A stretch of 64,000 bases of DNA from Maniola hyperantus (GCF_902806685.2 NC_048538.1:806001-870000), one strand, 5' to 3'. Numbered from the stretch's first letter, positions 50,645-62,244 are shown. The notes: generated by a model from the letters alone, not told the origin. Translations and numbers: made by a program.

Positions 50645-50768
50645 GTGCGCTAAAATCACGGGTTTTAACATCTAAAAATTAAATTTAAAACTGTGTCTGT
50701 CCTTTTCATACATTAGTAAGAAGAGCATGCGAATACTCTAAAATTTGGTTGTGCTCAGAATCAGTACC
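50645..50768 (-). mobile_element. MITE-O half copy
   Basis: GCTAAAATCACGGGTTTTAA to TTGGTTGTGCTCAGAATCAG; directly abuts the SE fragment. Confidence 0.7.
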
Positions 50769-52097
50769 ACTGTTCTCAGAATAACCGTGAAAAGGTTACA
50801 GTTAATATAAATCCACGCAGTCTGACTGAATTTTCATCTCGCTAATACCTGGCTGTTCAACTAACGATCTGTCATTATCGCAGTCATAAACTGCGGCGCC
50901 GATCCCTCCGAGATCTTCATAAATAACTCATAAGTTGTGCTCAAAGATCCCAGTGCCGCCAGACGTTACTAATGTTGTCTGAGACACAAAATGTGTGGGA
51001 TAGTCTCTTTCTGATACAAACTACTTTTGGATATTCTAGTGTAACCCTTGTGTTTTTTCGGAGGGGAAGGGGGGGGGGGGGGCGAACGCGAAGCTCCGCC
51101 TGGGGGTGAGCATGATTAGTAAGTGAACGCTTTTTTTTATGGAACATGAGCCTCACTGCGGGTAAAGGCCTGTCCCTGTCCTAGCATAGGTACCTACCCA
51201 GTTCCATACCTACGCATAATTCACAATCTGAAGAGTGCAGGATTCAATCCAAGACCAGGTATTTTTAGGACTTTTGGTTTTTTATTTATTGTTTTGCCAA
51301 ATAAATTTATCTTATCTTTTCCACACATTTCGTTTCTCAGAAAATAAGTAACGTCTGGCGGTCCTGGGATCTTGCTCTATTCGCCTTCGCTCCGTCCGTC
51401 TGTCCGTCCGTCGCGAACGTGCGAGTAATTGGGCCTGATTCCGCCGCGTATCATGTCACAGATATATCACTGGGTATGATGTGTCAAAGATTAAGTGCCG
51501 AGTACTAGCATATGGTACGTAGTTCATTAGACAGTGTTATAGAATAAAGAGAGACGCAGAAGTCCGACGACTTTGATCTCTTGCTAAATGCCCTTCAACA
51601 TAGGGCCCTAAGTATGTAGGCCAGTTCGGGTCGCTCCTTCGTCCTGCATTTACCGCATGATTGCTCTGTATGTACTATACCTGACAGAAGTAATGTACAT
51701 TCACCTTTAGAAGCATTGACTTATAATAGTATGTATAGACGAGGGCTCACAAACGAATTCACATTGCTCAAGTGGCTTGGTTTGCAACTTCGCACACATA
51801 AACAGATGTACCTACTCGTATGTTTCTTATTACGAAATGAAGAAAAATATTTTATAGCACATAATATCAACAATGTAGGCCGATGGATTGGATTGGATTG
51901 AATATCAACAATTTCAGTTTATTAGAAACCTTAACACTTGAACAAAAAAATTTAATAACGATTGCAAAATATTTATACTCAAGACCCCTTGTCATCGACA
52001 ATAAATTTATAATATTCGACTTTTTCAAATGACAACAAAAATATTTATTCTAAAATAAAACTTAAAAAGCTAAGCATTAAGTCTAAAATTTGAGCAA
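50769..52097. other. No gene; poly-G tract
   Basis: A 14-G run at 51069-51082, a (CCGT) patch near 51390-51410, and featureless sequence. Frames at 50941-51156 (-) and 51716-51901 (+) have no motif. Confidence 0.5.
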
Positions 52098-52262
52098 TCC
52101 ATACTAATATTATAAATGCGAAATTGTGTCTGTCTGTCTGTCTGTCTGCTAGCCTTTCACGGCCTATCCGTTCAACTGATTTAGACGAAATTTGGTACAG
52201 GGATAGCTTGCATCTCGGGGAAGGAGATAGGCTACTTTTTATTCCGGAAAATCATCATCTCA
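52098..52262 (+). mobile_element. Hel-A, 5' two thirds
   Basis: A|TCCATACTAATATTATAAA gives the exact 5' end; it ends at ATTCCGGAAAATCATC without the 3' part. Confidence 0.8.
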
Positions 52263-52288
52263 TTTCTTCAGCATTTTATTTCAATGAT

Positions 52289-52327
52289 TGAAATGTGCGG
52301 GGCATCCCCCCGCCTCATACCCCGATT
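52289..52327 (+). mobile_element. MITE-U core fragment
   Basis: TGCGGGGCATCCCCCCGCCT then CATACCCCGATTT matches the right part of MITE-U. Confidence 0.5.
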
Positions 52328-52645
52328 TCACCTGGTTTCACATCGGGTTTGAGTAAGTACTTTATTTGCAATCAACCATTCTATTAAAAGATAACCACAG
52401 CAGAGGCATATCAATCTAAATCACTATCGGTTATATTTATCTCATGGTGGGATCGTCCAATAAATTTTCTTCTTGAATTGGCGAATGTCAAATGAAATTA
52501 GTAGTTTATTGCACCGGTGCGTGTCTCGACGGGTGAAAGTAACTATATGCAATATTATGCTCTTTGATAGTTTTAGATGCGACTAGGTTTTACCTGTACC
52601 TTTCTTCGTCCGCGGTGTTACATTTGAAATAACTTTTTATATTAT

Positions 52646-52856
52646 ACTAGCTTATGCTTAAGACTTCGTCCGTGTGGACTACACAAATTTCAAACCCCTA
52701 TTTCACCCCCTGAGGGGTTTAATTTTCAAAATTCCTTTCTTAGCGGATGCCTACGTCATAATAGCTACCTGCATGGCAAATTTTAGCCCAATCCGTCCAA
52801 TAGTTTGAGCTGTGCGTTGATAGATCAGACAGTCAGTCACCTTTTCCTTATTTAGA
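52646..52856 (-). mobile_element. Hel-B, near full length
   Basis: ACTAGCTTATGCTTAAGACT to CACCTTTTCCTTATTTAGA; a short deletion in the TATATA part. Confidence 0.85.
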
Positions 52857-52924
52857 AAATCAGCGTTGCTGAGCAACTTTTCTTCACACATATATTGATT
52901 TTTATTAATTTAACACTGTTTTAA

Positions 52925-53373
52925 TCCAGAAACCTACAGGGTACTTCCCGTTGACCTAGAATCATGAAATTTGGCAGGTAGGTATATTATCTTCTAGCTG
53001 ACATTTGGGAAAAATTTGAAAACCGTGAATTTGTGGTTACATCACACAAAAAAAATTAAATTAATTAAATTGTGGTCATGAACTAAAAATTAGTATTTGT
53101 AGTTTCGAAGTAAGAGCACTATATCAAGTGGGATATCATAATATAAAAGGTCTTCACCTGTGCATTCTAAAACAGATTTTTATTTATTTTTATGTATTGG
53201 CTGTACCTTTTTGTTTTGTAATATCTGCACTGTTTACCCATATTCGCAATAAAGAAATTTGATTTGATTTGATTTGATCATAGGTTTTGAATTATCCTGC
53301 AAAATGTCGAAAAAATACGACTGTAGTACGGAACCCTCATTGCGCGAGCCTGACTCGCACTTGGCCAGTTTTT
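52925..53373 (+). mobile_element. TE-C, left end cut, interrupted by LINE tail
   Basis: From GAAACCTACAGGGTACTTCC to GACTCGCACTTGGCCAG. A ~82-bp insertion at 53195-53276 interrupts the GCATCATAG position. The decoy frame reappears at 53274-53492 (+). Confidence 0.8.
53195..53276 (+). mobile_element. LINE 3' end nested in TE-C
   Basis: Ends CAATAAAGAAATTTGATTTG (TGATT)n, the same tail as the LINE at 31205-31660. Only ~80 bp of 3' UTR was copied. Confidence 0.75.
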
Positions 53374-54183
53374 TAGTTCTTTCCTATGGTCTTGTTCAAA
53401 TGCGAAGTAGTCTTTTCTTTTTCTTATCGGTCAAAACTAGGAATGTCATCTACTCCAGGTCTGTCTGTCTTATTACAGAATTAAACCCGTAACCTTACAC
53501 CGCTAGTACTGTATTCACGCTGACATTTGCGCCTGAGTCTGACATTGATTCCACATCAACTTCTCTTATAATCTCAACCTTATTGTCATTTTCACAGAGT
53601 TCTCTTTTGTATTCATCATTTTATAGTACTGCTGTTGATTCCATAAAATCATCTACTGTTTAATTTGCAACCCTATTTCTATTATCAAAAGGTTTTCTTT
53701 TAGTTGTATTAGTTAAAAGTCCTGTAACGTCTACGATTGATTCCACATCACCTGCTATACTAAATTAAACTTTATTTAAATGAAAATAGAGTACTATTCC
53801 GTTTGTTTTCGCGGAGTAGAATCTCATCTTATTAAGCGAGAAACGAGGCATCAGCATCCATCATAATTCTGCCTCATTTTGTAATGCGCCTGCGAGATGC
53901 TATATTTTCATATGCAAATGCAATTTTGCATTTACAGTCATCATTTACCTTAACTCTAAGTGTTAGAGGTGGTTTTGCTTAAGCTGTAGTAAAAATAAGT
54001 TTGTTCTATAAGTACGTAGGTACTGGCCGGTCGGACTAGTTGGTACCTACTTGGTAGTTGCTTGAAAGTTGTTGATATGGAACTTGGATTTTAATTCGCG
54101 ATTTCTGTTTTCTCTTTATATGGGGAATTAGCTTGCGTTTTATGGTTAGTAATAACTAGTCATTGAAGCATGGCATGTAGATT
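53374..54183. other. No gene or recognised repeat
   Basis: Repeated phrases GATTCCACATCA (53548 and 53740) and GATTCCATAAAATCATC appear; otherwise featureless. Confidence 0.45.
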
Positions 54184-54285
54184 TTGTGTGTCATCATCAT
54201 CATCATCAACCGATAGACTGGACATAGGTCTCTTGTAGGGACTTCCACACGCCACGGTTTTGCGCCGCCTGAATCCAGCGGCAAC
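54184..54285 (-). pseudogene. RTE LINE 3' end fragment
   Basis: (TCATCA) run, AACCGATAGA, TGGACATAGGTCTCTTGTAG and GCCACGGTTTTGCGCCGCCT match the RTE end; a short deletion removes CGTCCACTGC. Confidence 0.75.
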
Positions 54286-54608
54286 GATGATGCGTCATAC
54301 ACATGTTTTGTAGTCTCTTCAACTAGGTATATATTATAACATAATAAATATCCTTTGAAAATAAGACCAATGTACAAATGGCTTAGAAACTAATTATTAT
54401 TCTTTTCATTAATTAGTTCGCCTGTCACACTATTTACACTAAATCATAGAGCCGTCGTAAATAACTCCCCGAAACCTTTTTTCACAATGACGAGAAAGCT
54501 CATAAAGGCGTCAACGAATATTTTTCATAAGCAAAACGCACGTTGCTAATGCACCGAGAGCTAGCCTACTATTTTTTCGAAGTGTTTGTGCCGACCAATT
54601 AATAAAAT
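54286..54608. other. No gene seen
   Basis: About 320 bp of unassigned sequence. Confidence 0.45.
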
Positions 54609-54786
54609 ACTAGCTGATGCCCGCGACTTCATCTGCGTGGATTTACATTTTTCAAAATCCCGCGGGAACTCTTTGATTTCCGGGATAAAAAGTATAATCC
54701 AGGGTATAATCTATCCCCATTTCAAATTTCATGCAAATCCGTTCAGCCGTCTTTGCGTGATTGAGTAAGGATTATTATTATTAGGA
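54609..54786 (-). mobile_element. Hel-A, 5' part shortened
   Basis: ACTAGCTGATGCCCGCGACT to GATTGAGTAAGGATTATTAT; the same TCCTAATAAT variant as 16827. Confidence 0.8.
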
Positions 54787-54821
54787 TCAGGACTAGCTGA
54801 TCCCTGTCACCTAATCATGAT

Positions 54822-54911
54822 TAAAATTCAACCCCTAACCCCTTAAGGGCTAAAATAGGGGGTTGAAATTTGTGTAGTCCACGCGGACGAAGACGCGGGA
54901 ATATGCTAGTA
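54822..54911 (+). mobile_element. Hel-B 3' part
   Basis: TTCAACCCCTAACCCCTTAA to CGCGGACGAAGACGCGGGAA and CTAGT. Confidence 0.7.
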
Positions 54912-54985
54912 TTAAATAAATAAAGTTTGAACTAAACAAAATTAAATTATATTTGAAATAAGTTTAAGTTTATAAATACATTGAA

Positions 54986-55080
54986 CACATGGTTAATGAT
55001 TTTAAGCTTATTTGGTGGTTTAACGACGTATTTTAATGTAGATAACGGGTACATACCACGAATAATTTGAAGTTTTTTAT
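54986..55080 (-). repeat. Outer left arm of nested palindrome
   Basis: 55032-55080 pairs with 55475-55523 (2 mismatches in 49). The extension 54986-55031 (AATGATTTTAAGCTTATTTG) matches the insert at 11964. The minus-strand reading RGMYPLSTLKYVVKPPNKLK occurs in both places with a few differences, so it may be a coding remnant or a repeat artefact. Confidence 0.8.
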
Positions 55081-55082
55081 TT

Positions 55083-55264
55083 GTTGATATTTCAACCCAA
55101 TGGCACGGGTCGTGGTCACGACGGGACTGCGGTGCTGCAAGAGATGAAGACCGAGCTGTCAAGGGCAGTAGCGAACTACCCTCTTTCTTGTTCTTTTCGC
55201 TGGAACTTCACGAGCTGTCCAATTGTCGTGACCACGACCCGTGCTATTGGGTTGAAATATTGAC
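55083..55264. repeat. Inner palindrome, 40-bp arms, 102-base loop
   Basis: Arms 55083-55122 and 55225-55264 differ at two positions; they include TTTCAACCCAATGGCACGGG and TCGTGGTCACGAC. The loop is GC-richer (GAAGACCGAGCTGTCAAGGG) and unique. Confidence 0.85.
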
Positions 55265-55440
55265 AAACTAGCTGATGCCCGTGGCTTCGCCCGCGTGTAT
55301 ATAATATATGTCACTCAGGAATAATGTAGCTTTCTATTGGTGAAAGAATTTTTAACATCGGTTCAGTAGTTCCAGAGATTACCCCCTACAAACAAACTTA
55401 ACGACATTACCTCTTTATATAATAAGTATAGAGTATAGAT
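55265..55440 (-). mobile_element. Hel-L, near full length
   Basis: ACTAGCTGATGCCCGTGGCT to TATAGAGTATAGA. It lies between the inner and outer right arms of the palindrome. Confidence 0.8.
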
Positions 55441-55474
55441 TATAATATTATAATTAGTATTAGTATAGATATAG

Positions 55475-55523
55475 ATAAAAAACTTCAAATTAATCGTGGT
55501 ATGTACCCGTTATCTACATTAGA
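55475..55523 (+). repeat. Outer right arm of nested palindrome
   Basis: ATAAAAAACTTCAAATTAAT to CGTTATCTACATTAGA, complement of 55032-55080. Confidence 0.8.
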
Positions 55524-56107
55524 ACACAAGGTTGACTATCTCTCAGACTATAGAGCCCCATTGATTATGGCGTTGCTTTGTCGCCTTTTGTCACAGTTTG
55601 GGGAATTCGGGCGACTTGCTTGTTTTTATTGCACCCGCACTATTGCTTGTGCAATATCTTGCGAAATGTTTACAATGGGGGTACTTTCCTCGCCACCCAT
55701 TGTTTACACTATGCGACATTTTACTGCGAACTGCAATACGGAAGTCGCAAAAATTGCATTGAATATACACGAGACGATCCACTAAATAGGACTAAAACCC
55801 AAAATACATTTTGCTTCAAATGAACTCCTTAATTCAGTTTTATAAATAAATAAATAAGTGTTTTATTTGCAAAATTGTGGGCATAACAAGTTAACAATAA
55901 CACAACAGTCCCTTACACTGTCACCGACAGTGTGCAAATATTAAGGTTGAAATTAATATTAACAATACATAATCAAAATCAAAAACTTTAGTCACTTAAT
56001 TATAATGGGGATGACGTCTAGATGTCAAATAGTTATTTGTTATGCAAGGCTGCAAAGATGTTATTTTGTCGCGAGAGTTTATGTTGAATTCCGAGCCAGC
56101 GAAGGAT
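55524..56107. other. No gene; LINE-like tail at 55843-55990
   Basis: The frames at 55501-55785 and 55578-55823 start in a repeat arm and have no motif. (AAATA) repeats and TGTTTTATTTGCAAAATTGT at 55843 resemble a minus-strand LINE 3' end. Confidence 0.4.
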
Positions 56108-56179
56108 TCAAGTTCACTTCAGTCTAGTGCTGACGTCACGAAAATGGCGGCCACGCGCATTAGCAATTTGCGGGACGTA
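56108..56179 (-). mobile_element. MITE-M left half
   Basis: TTCAGTCTAGTGCTGACGTC to TAGCAATTTGCGGGACGTA: one inverted repeat and the adjacent body with a TGACGTCA. Confidence 0.7.
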
Positions 56180-56535
56180 TACCGTATACTACCGTATACT
56201 ATATCTAGATATGTAAGCATTGATCATCGGTTGTTTTTTTAAAATTCGATTATGTCAAATTAGTTGGCTGTCTTATCCCATCAAATATGACAAGAGTTAA
56301 TGAACTACCAAATAGGCAGCTATTTACCAAATTAAAATAGCGTCGGTACAATTTCAGCACGCCGTATATCTGTCATGTCATATTCATAACTAATCAATCA
56401 CCATCTTAAGACGCGGCCGACTGTACACTGAGTGACATATTTATTACCGCATAAATCTACCGTGCTGTGTGTTTAAATTATATGTATGTTGATACGTTAT
56501 AGTGTTCATGCATACAAGATATTATGGTGGAAATC

Positions 56536-56728
56536 CATTCATCATCATGATCAACCCATCGCCGGCTCACTACAGAGCACGGGTCTCCTCTCAGAGTGAG
56601 AAGGGGTTTGGCCATAGTCTAACACGCTGGCCATGTGCGGATTGCTAGACTTCACACACCTTTGAGAACATTATAGAAAACTTTTTCTATATTGTTTCCT
56701 CACGAGGCGTTTTCTTTTACCGTTATAA
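56536..56728 (-). mobile_element. SE SINE, 3' part
   Basis: ATTCATCATCATGATCAACC to CTCACGAGGCGTTTTCTTTT; head missing. Confidence 0.8.
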
Positions 56729-57879
56729 CAACTGGTTGTTAATTTTAGCTTTATATTATTTTGAATACTTAATAAGTAGTAGGCTTAATGCAATTAGAAA
56801 CATACCTAATCATAATCATTTATTTTGCTCGAATATAGTACATGTTTACATATTTACATTATTTATTTATAAAAATTAGGTAATTGATTATTTTTAGGAT
56901 TCACGATCTAAATAACATGCTAAAATCTTATTATTGCTTAAATTTTCATGAAACCCATGAAAGTAAAGTCGGCTTTTGTCAATCACTTAATAAGTGCTAT
57001 TATTTATATTCAATGCTGTCAATATTTTAAATCTGGGCTTAAATCATCACGTCAATGCGAAATAAAGTAAATCCGCTTTTATCGCGGGCGCCTCAGCGCG
57101 TGACGTCACCGCCGCCATTTTGAAAACACATACAATTTGACACGGCGACGCTTTGACAGACGACATTTAATTACCGACCCCTCATTACCTGGATATTGAC
57201 GGATATTGATATCTGGTTATTTATTGACCACGACACGGTCACGTCACGATATCCATTTTAGTCTTATTGATCGCCACTGAATTGTCCATCGCCATTTTTA
57301 AAAAAAACCTGTTGTTTTTGTATGTCATACAATACATCAAGGCAAATGTTTATCACGTTTTTTAAGCCGTAGATTAGCATGTACCCGTGTGTTGTGAAGA
57401 TGTTAAAAATAACTAGAGTTGATTAAAAAGCTTGCGTACCAAATACAGAGTTATTCTGTACAGGGAGTCATGTGATTTACTATCCAACTATACCCTTACC
57501 TTTGGGTGCATGTTTCCTAGCAGAACAAAATACAACCTCCATGCAGACCACACATTTGGCTCTTCAGGTCACATGGCTAACGGCTATCATCCCACGGTAA
57601 AATGGATTGTCAGCTGTCAATATTGACAAACCATTTAATATTATGTTAATCCACTTTTCGCCATTCAGCGTGGCAATGCTGCCAGCTTGATGGGCAGCTT
57701 TGGCCCAGGGGCGGACTTTTTGACGATGATTGTTGATGATTAGTTTGTAATTAGTAGTTTTTAGGAATTGACATTTTATAATTCATACCGCGCACTTTGG
57801 CTGCGCTCAACGCACTGCTGAAGAAGTCCCCTCGCTGTGACATATTTGCTGACAAATGGGCCGACCTCATGGGTCGTTT
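56729..57879. other. No gene; one GC-rich patch
   Basis: 57082-57125 holds CGCGGGCGCCTCAGCGCGTG, a TGACGTCA and CCGCCGCCATTTTG, resembling promoter-type motifs but with no adjacent gene seen. Confidence 0.4.
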
Positions 57880-57967
57880 ATGTTAGTTTGTACTCGTATT
57901 TTAATTAGTGTAATTGGCTTTATGGCCGTTCTAATTAAATAATAAATAAATAATAATAATAATAATT
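57880..57967 (+). mobile_element. LINE 3' end fragment
   Basis: TGTAATTGGCTTTATGGCCG and TTCTAATTAAATAATAAATA with an (AAT) tail is a LINE 3' end commonly seen in Lepidoptera. Confidence 0.55.
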
Positions 57968-58566
57968 ATTTATCGAATATTGTTAATCCACTTAGAAGTT
58001 ATATATGAATATTATTTATTTAAAATGACAAATCGTGCTATGCCCTTTTATTTGCGTTGCGTTTACACATTATCTGAAACTTCGTACGTATTTGCAGCCT
58101 GCAGGTAGAGTGAGGAAAAGTGACTACATATTATTGAATTGAGCCAGTCAGGCACCTTACGACACGACGACCAAACATCGTCGAGTATAAAAGCATTAAT
58201 GTAGGCTTTCGTTCGAAAATTGCAGTTAATTCGGCGCTGAATTTTTAATAATAAGGCCTTAATTAAAATATCCGTGACACTCGTGATTAATACGAGCCGT
58301 CGCTCACGTCTCTGATTAAAAATATGTCAAAGCAATACTGTTTGTGAAGACTTCATTTTTTATTAAAGCCATCAAACATTAAGTCATATTTTAACACAAA
58401 TTTTATGATGTAATTTTTAATTAATTAAGTAATCATTTACACACGACATCCTCCTCACCGTTTTACTATCAGACAGCGAGGATCGTAAAGGTCTGCACTC
58501 TACGAGCTACACCCCTTCACGGACTCGAACGAAACAATTCGCTTCCTCGTTTCTTATACTACCAAT
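57968..58566. other. No gene; TATA-like site
   Basis: GAGTATAAAAGC (58183-58194) is TATA-like, but no initiator or open frame follows at a useful distance. Confidence 0.35.
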
Positions 58567-58622
58567 CAGAGGCGTATTAAATTTCGAGAGTGCCCTAGGC
58601 AAGCATCTCATAGGCGCCCCTC
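58567..58622. mobile_element. hAT-like end fragment
   Basis: CAGAGGCGTATTAAATTTCG at the left and GGCGCCCCTCTAAC at the right resemble hAT inverted ends; very short, internally deleted. Confidence 0.45.
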
Positions 58623-58632
58623 TAACAGCCAT

Positions 58633-58838
58633 ACTAGCTGATGCCCGCGACTCCGTCCGAGTGGAATTAGGTTTTTAAAAATCCCGTGGGAATTCTTTGA
58701 TTTTTCGGGATTAAAAGTAGCCTATGTCACTCTCCAGGTCTTATACCCATCCAAAAAATCACGTCAATTTGTACCGTTGCGATGTGATTGAAGAACAAAC
58801 CAACAAACAAAACACATTTTCGCATTTATAATATAGTT
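58633..58838 (-). mobile_element. Hel-A, near full length
   Basis: ACTAGCTGATGCCCGCGACT to TTTTCGCATTTATAATATAG. Confidence 0.85.
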
Positions 58839-59430
58839 CTCTTCAGTTAGTCATGCTATATATTACGGTAAAATGAAATATCTAAGTAAAAAAGTAACAT
58901 TGTATAAAAATTAATTAATTAATATTCTAACATGATTTATTTTGACTGCGATTTGATTGTAATTAATGTAATTAAGAATAAAGATTGCGTTTGCAACATC
59001 GATATAAGATATGACAAGATATGGTCAAGCGAACAAAAATTTTCATGGTTTTGGAACCAAATAAATCAGCGCCACCTCTTAAATACTAATGAACGACCCG
59101 TTTGAAATCCAGACGTCACTGAGGTCGCATTGGTGCTAAAGCTCCACTGAGTCGGTGCCATTTTGTTTGTTCAATAGCCCTGTCCATACGAAGTAATATA
59201 TAAGTCAATGGTTTGCAACTACTTCTCCTTATATGAACTTGCCTTCTTACAAAATGATTACCATAATTAGAAGTGTATGCATTAATTTGCATACAGTTGA
59301 TATTTTACCCTATTGCATGCTGTTCTGCTCGGTTGCGATTCGCGATGGATTCGATTTCCGGTATGGATTAATTAATATTTATATTTCACTATTGATATTT
59401 CAATCAATTCGGATAATATTTCTTCTTTTT
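58839..59430. other. No gene or recognised repeat
   Basis: The 94-codon frame 59233-59517 runs into TE-C and has no motif. Confidence 0.45.
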
Positions 59431-59848
59431 AGGGTTCCGTACCTTAAAAGGAAAAACGGAACCTTTATAGGATATTTTTTCTGTCTGGCAAGAAAACTAC
59501 AGGGTACTTCCTGTTGACCTAGAATCATGAAATTTAACAGTAGCAGACATTAAGGGAAAAATCTGAAAACCGTGTATTTTTGGTTACATCACACAAAAAA
59601 AATTTAATTGTGGTCATGAACTAATAATTAGTATTTTCATTTTTCAATTATCAAAGTAAGATAACTATATATATCAAGTTGGGTATCATATAAAAGGGCT
59701 TCACCTGTGGATTCTAAAACAGGTTTTTATTTATTTTTATGCACCATAGTTTTTGAATTATCGTGCAAAATGTCGAAAAAATACGACTGTAGTACGAAAC
59801 TCTTGGTGCGCGAGCCTGAATCGCACTTGTCTGGTTTTTTCTAAAAAT
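59431..59848 (+). mobile_element. TE-C, full length
   Basis: TTAGGGTTCCGTACCTTAAA to GAATCGCACTTGTCTGG; both ends present, right-end hairpin slightly decayed (GTACGAAACTC). Confidence 0.85.
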
Positions 59849-60145
59849 AACGTGATTTCAGGTTACACTTTGAATCATTTAGCAGATGCATTTTCCACCG
59901 TGTGCCAATAACGGAATAAACAGCAACGCATTAACATACGTGTCGCTTGCAACTGACAGGTGACACGTAATTTAAAATGGCGGCCCTTCGCGTCACGGCC
60001 ACTTGACTGACGGGAATTAGGATGGACGAGCTTCAATTATTTGCTAATTAAATTAATTAGCGATTCGCGTACACTAAGTATTTTGGAGCCTCAATAGTGT
60101 TAGCAATTTCGATTATAATTATTGTTATCGCTTGCCAGTATACGT
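59849..60145. other. No gene seen
   Basis: Unassigned; a GGCGGCCCTTCGCG patch near 59981. Confidence 0.45.
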
Positions 60146-60522
60146 CATGAAACAACAGTGTAGCCACGTCAATACACCTTATTAAATATATTATGTTATT
60201 ATAACTTTGTCAATATACGTTTCATGACAAGACGTATATTGACAAAAGTAATAATTATTGTTGTCCGGAAGTGGATGTCATGAAAACAACAGCGTAGCCA
60301 CGTCAATATACCTTATTAAATGTCAATATACCATTGTCAATATACGTTTCATGACAAGACGTATATTGACAAAAGTAATTATTGTTGTCCGGAAGTGGAT
60401 GTCATGAAAACAACAGCGTAGCCACGTCAATATACCTTATTAAATGTCAATATACCATTGTCAATATACGTTTCATGAGAAGACGTATATTGACAAAGGC
60501 AAACATTACAGTTCGGAAGTGG
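60146..60522 (+). repeat. Three-unit tandem repeat, hairpin in each unit
   Basis: Units 60146-60278 (133), 60279-60402 (124) and 60403-60522 (120). Each holds a 13-bp-stem hairpin TGTCAATATACGT...ACGTATATTGACA (60208-60244, 60335-60371, 60459-60495). Units 2 and 3 are nearly identical over their first ~90 bases; unit 1 and the end of unit 3 have diverged. TCAATATAC occurs extra times inside units 2 and 3. Confidence 0.9.
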
Positions 60523-60780
60523 TAACGACTTGTATTTAATACGGGTGTTTTGAATAACTAGAGTTCAGTTTTTTGGCAGCCATAGTTGTGTTCGTACGTT
60601 AATGGCGCGATAGTGTTTAAGTTATGAAGTTGTTATAATATTGTGATAGTGAAGTATGTGATTATGAAATAAAATATGAAATATGTGATTATGAAAAGTA
60701 CAAGTATTCAAGGATACAAATACAATGAATATATGAGTTTAATGTGATTCTCGAGTATTATTACAAGGAAATATCCCCCT
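60523..60780. other. No gene identified
   Basis: ATATGTGATTATGAAA is duplicated (60655 and 60679 areas). No supported reading frame. Confidence 0.4.
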
Positions 60781-60955
60781 GAGCTTTTAGTAGCTCAACG
60801 GGTACAGGAGTGGACTGAAAACCGAAAGGTCGACGGTTCAAACCCCGCCCGTTACACTATTGTCGTACATACTCCTAGCACAAGCTTTACGCTTAGTTGG
60901 AGAGGAAAGGGGAATATTAGTCATTTAACATGGCTAATAATCTTTAAAAAAAAAC
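60781..60955 (+). mobile_element. SG SINE, full length
   Basis: Head TAGTAGCTCAACGGGTACAG, B box GGTTCAAACCCCGCCCG, body to AACATGGCTAATAATC and A tail. Confidence 0.9.
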
Positions 60956-62160
60956 AAATAAGTACAAGTAGTAAGCCCCAAAAGAAATAGACCGTTATTA
61001 TTATTATAATAAACCTACCTTTATCACAATTGAATCACCAAAATCGCCACAGCAAGCTCCAGGGGTGTCAAACGTTATCAGGCGGGCCTCGCATCTGTCC
61101 GTGCATAAATCTGTCTCATATGAAAAGAATTAAAACGTTCGCCATTGTAGACGTTTGAATAAATCTCCAAGATATCTTTGTGAGGGATGCGACGCCCGCG
61201 GCTTCTTTGAAAAGCGAATTGAAATTTCAACTTTATCCCTTTAAGGTAGGGTTGATATTGGATTGAGGGTGCTCAGTGGGCGACTGTACGAAACCGGGGC
61301 GATATTTTACAAGTTTTTGACAGTCGATATGGCGCCCCTAAACGGCACCTGCTCTGATGAGCTTCGATCGCGATTGGTAACATTACTATTAAAAAGATAG
61401 TTTTTTTAATGGCTATATACAATGATATTAGAAGAAAAGGCTATATAGGTAGTAGGTACGGTTGAAAAAATTGTTAGACGAATATAATTCACTGTCCAAT
61501 TTTATAAAGTTTGGCGCACCTGGCACCATATGATGAAGAAGCTCAGAGCCACTCAACGCAAGATGTAGAAAATAAACCTAAATAAATAAAATTAGGTGTG
61601 TGTTAATTCTAAAAATTTAGACATACTAGTTTATTTATTTATTAGTTGCTCTTTACTTTACTTTTCACACATACATTTAGGTAGTATTTTAGTCTGAAAA
61701 ACACTTTTCCTAAAACCTCTTCACGCGCTTGATTTCGGTGAAAATCATCGTGCCTCTCGCCTTTCTCATACAATGTTAGGTGAAAAGCAAACAGGTTACC
61801 CACGTGCGCCGGCAATTTAAATCTTTGATATCGCAATGGCACTAGTACCTGCATAATGCAGGTATCTTCATTGCTTCAAAATCTGAGATCGAATGGAGAT
61901 CGGGACTATGCATAGTTAATTATTTAGTAGGTGGTTTTGAAGACATGGTTGTACTGCTCTACATTGCCGTGGAGACGAAACGGGATGTAATTTGGCTAAC
62001 TACCCGTTCGTCCCCATTACAAATTTCAACAAGTACCTATAGGTACCTTACCTGCCTAGTATTAATAATTTAGAGAGGAAACCCGTTCTCAGTAGTGGGC
62101 CAACGATGGGTTGAACACCACAATAACTAATCACTACGTAATGTCTATTGAAATTTTTAT
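60956..62160. other. No gene; tiny RTE fragment
   Basis: 61530-61567 reads MKKLRATQRKM then stop, like the start of the RTE C-terminal block. The 70-codon minus frame 61642-61854 has no motif. Confidence 0.4.
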
Positions 62161-62217
62161 CAGTAGAAAACAGTAAATACGGTTTTTGAGGCATTTAATA
62201 AATTGTCCTTGGTGTTC
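62161..62217 (+). repeat. Direct repeat, copy 1
   Basis: TTTATCAGTAGAAAACAGTA to AATAAATTGTCCTTGG; repeated at 62686-62745 with a few changes. A third partial copy lies at 62503-62531. Confidence 0.75.
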
Positions 62218-62244
62218 TAAGGTACGATAGGGTTGTCATGTACA

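Noticed and set aside
51069..51082. Poly-G run as a functional G-quadruplex
   Set aside because: A single 14-G run in a featureless region; could be a sequencing or assembly artefact and nothing nearby supports a role.
55501..55785. 94-codon frame starting MYPLSTLE
   Set aside because: It begins in the palindrome arm and continues into unrelated sequence without a recognisable domain.
57082..57125. CpG-rich promoter of a gene
   Set aside because: Motifs are suggestive, but no exon, TATA or initiator arrangement can be seen beside it.
60146..60522. CRISPR array
   Set aside because: Three long adjacent units with no spacers, in a eukaryotic context.
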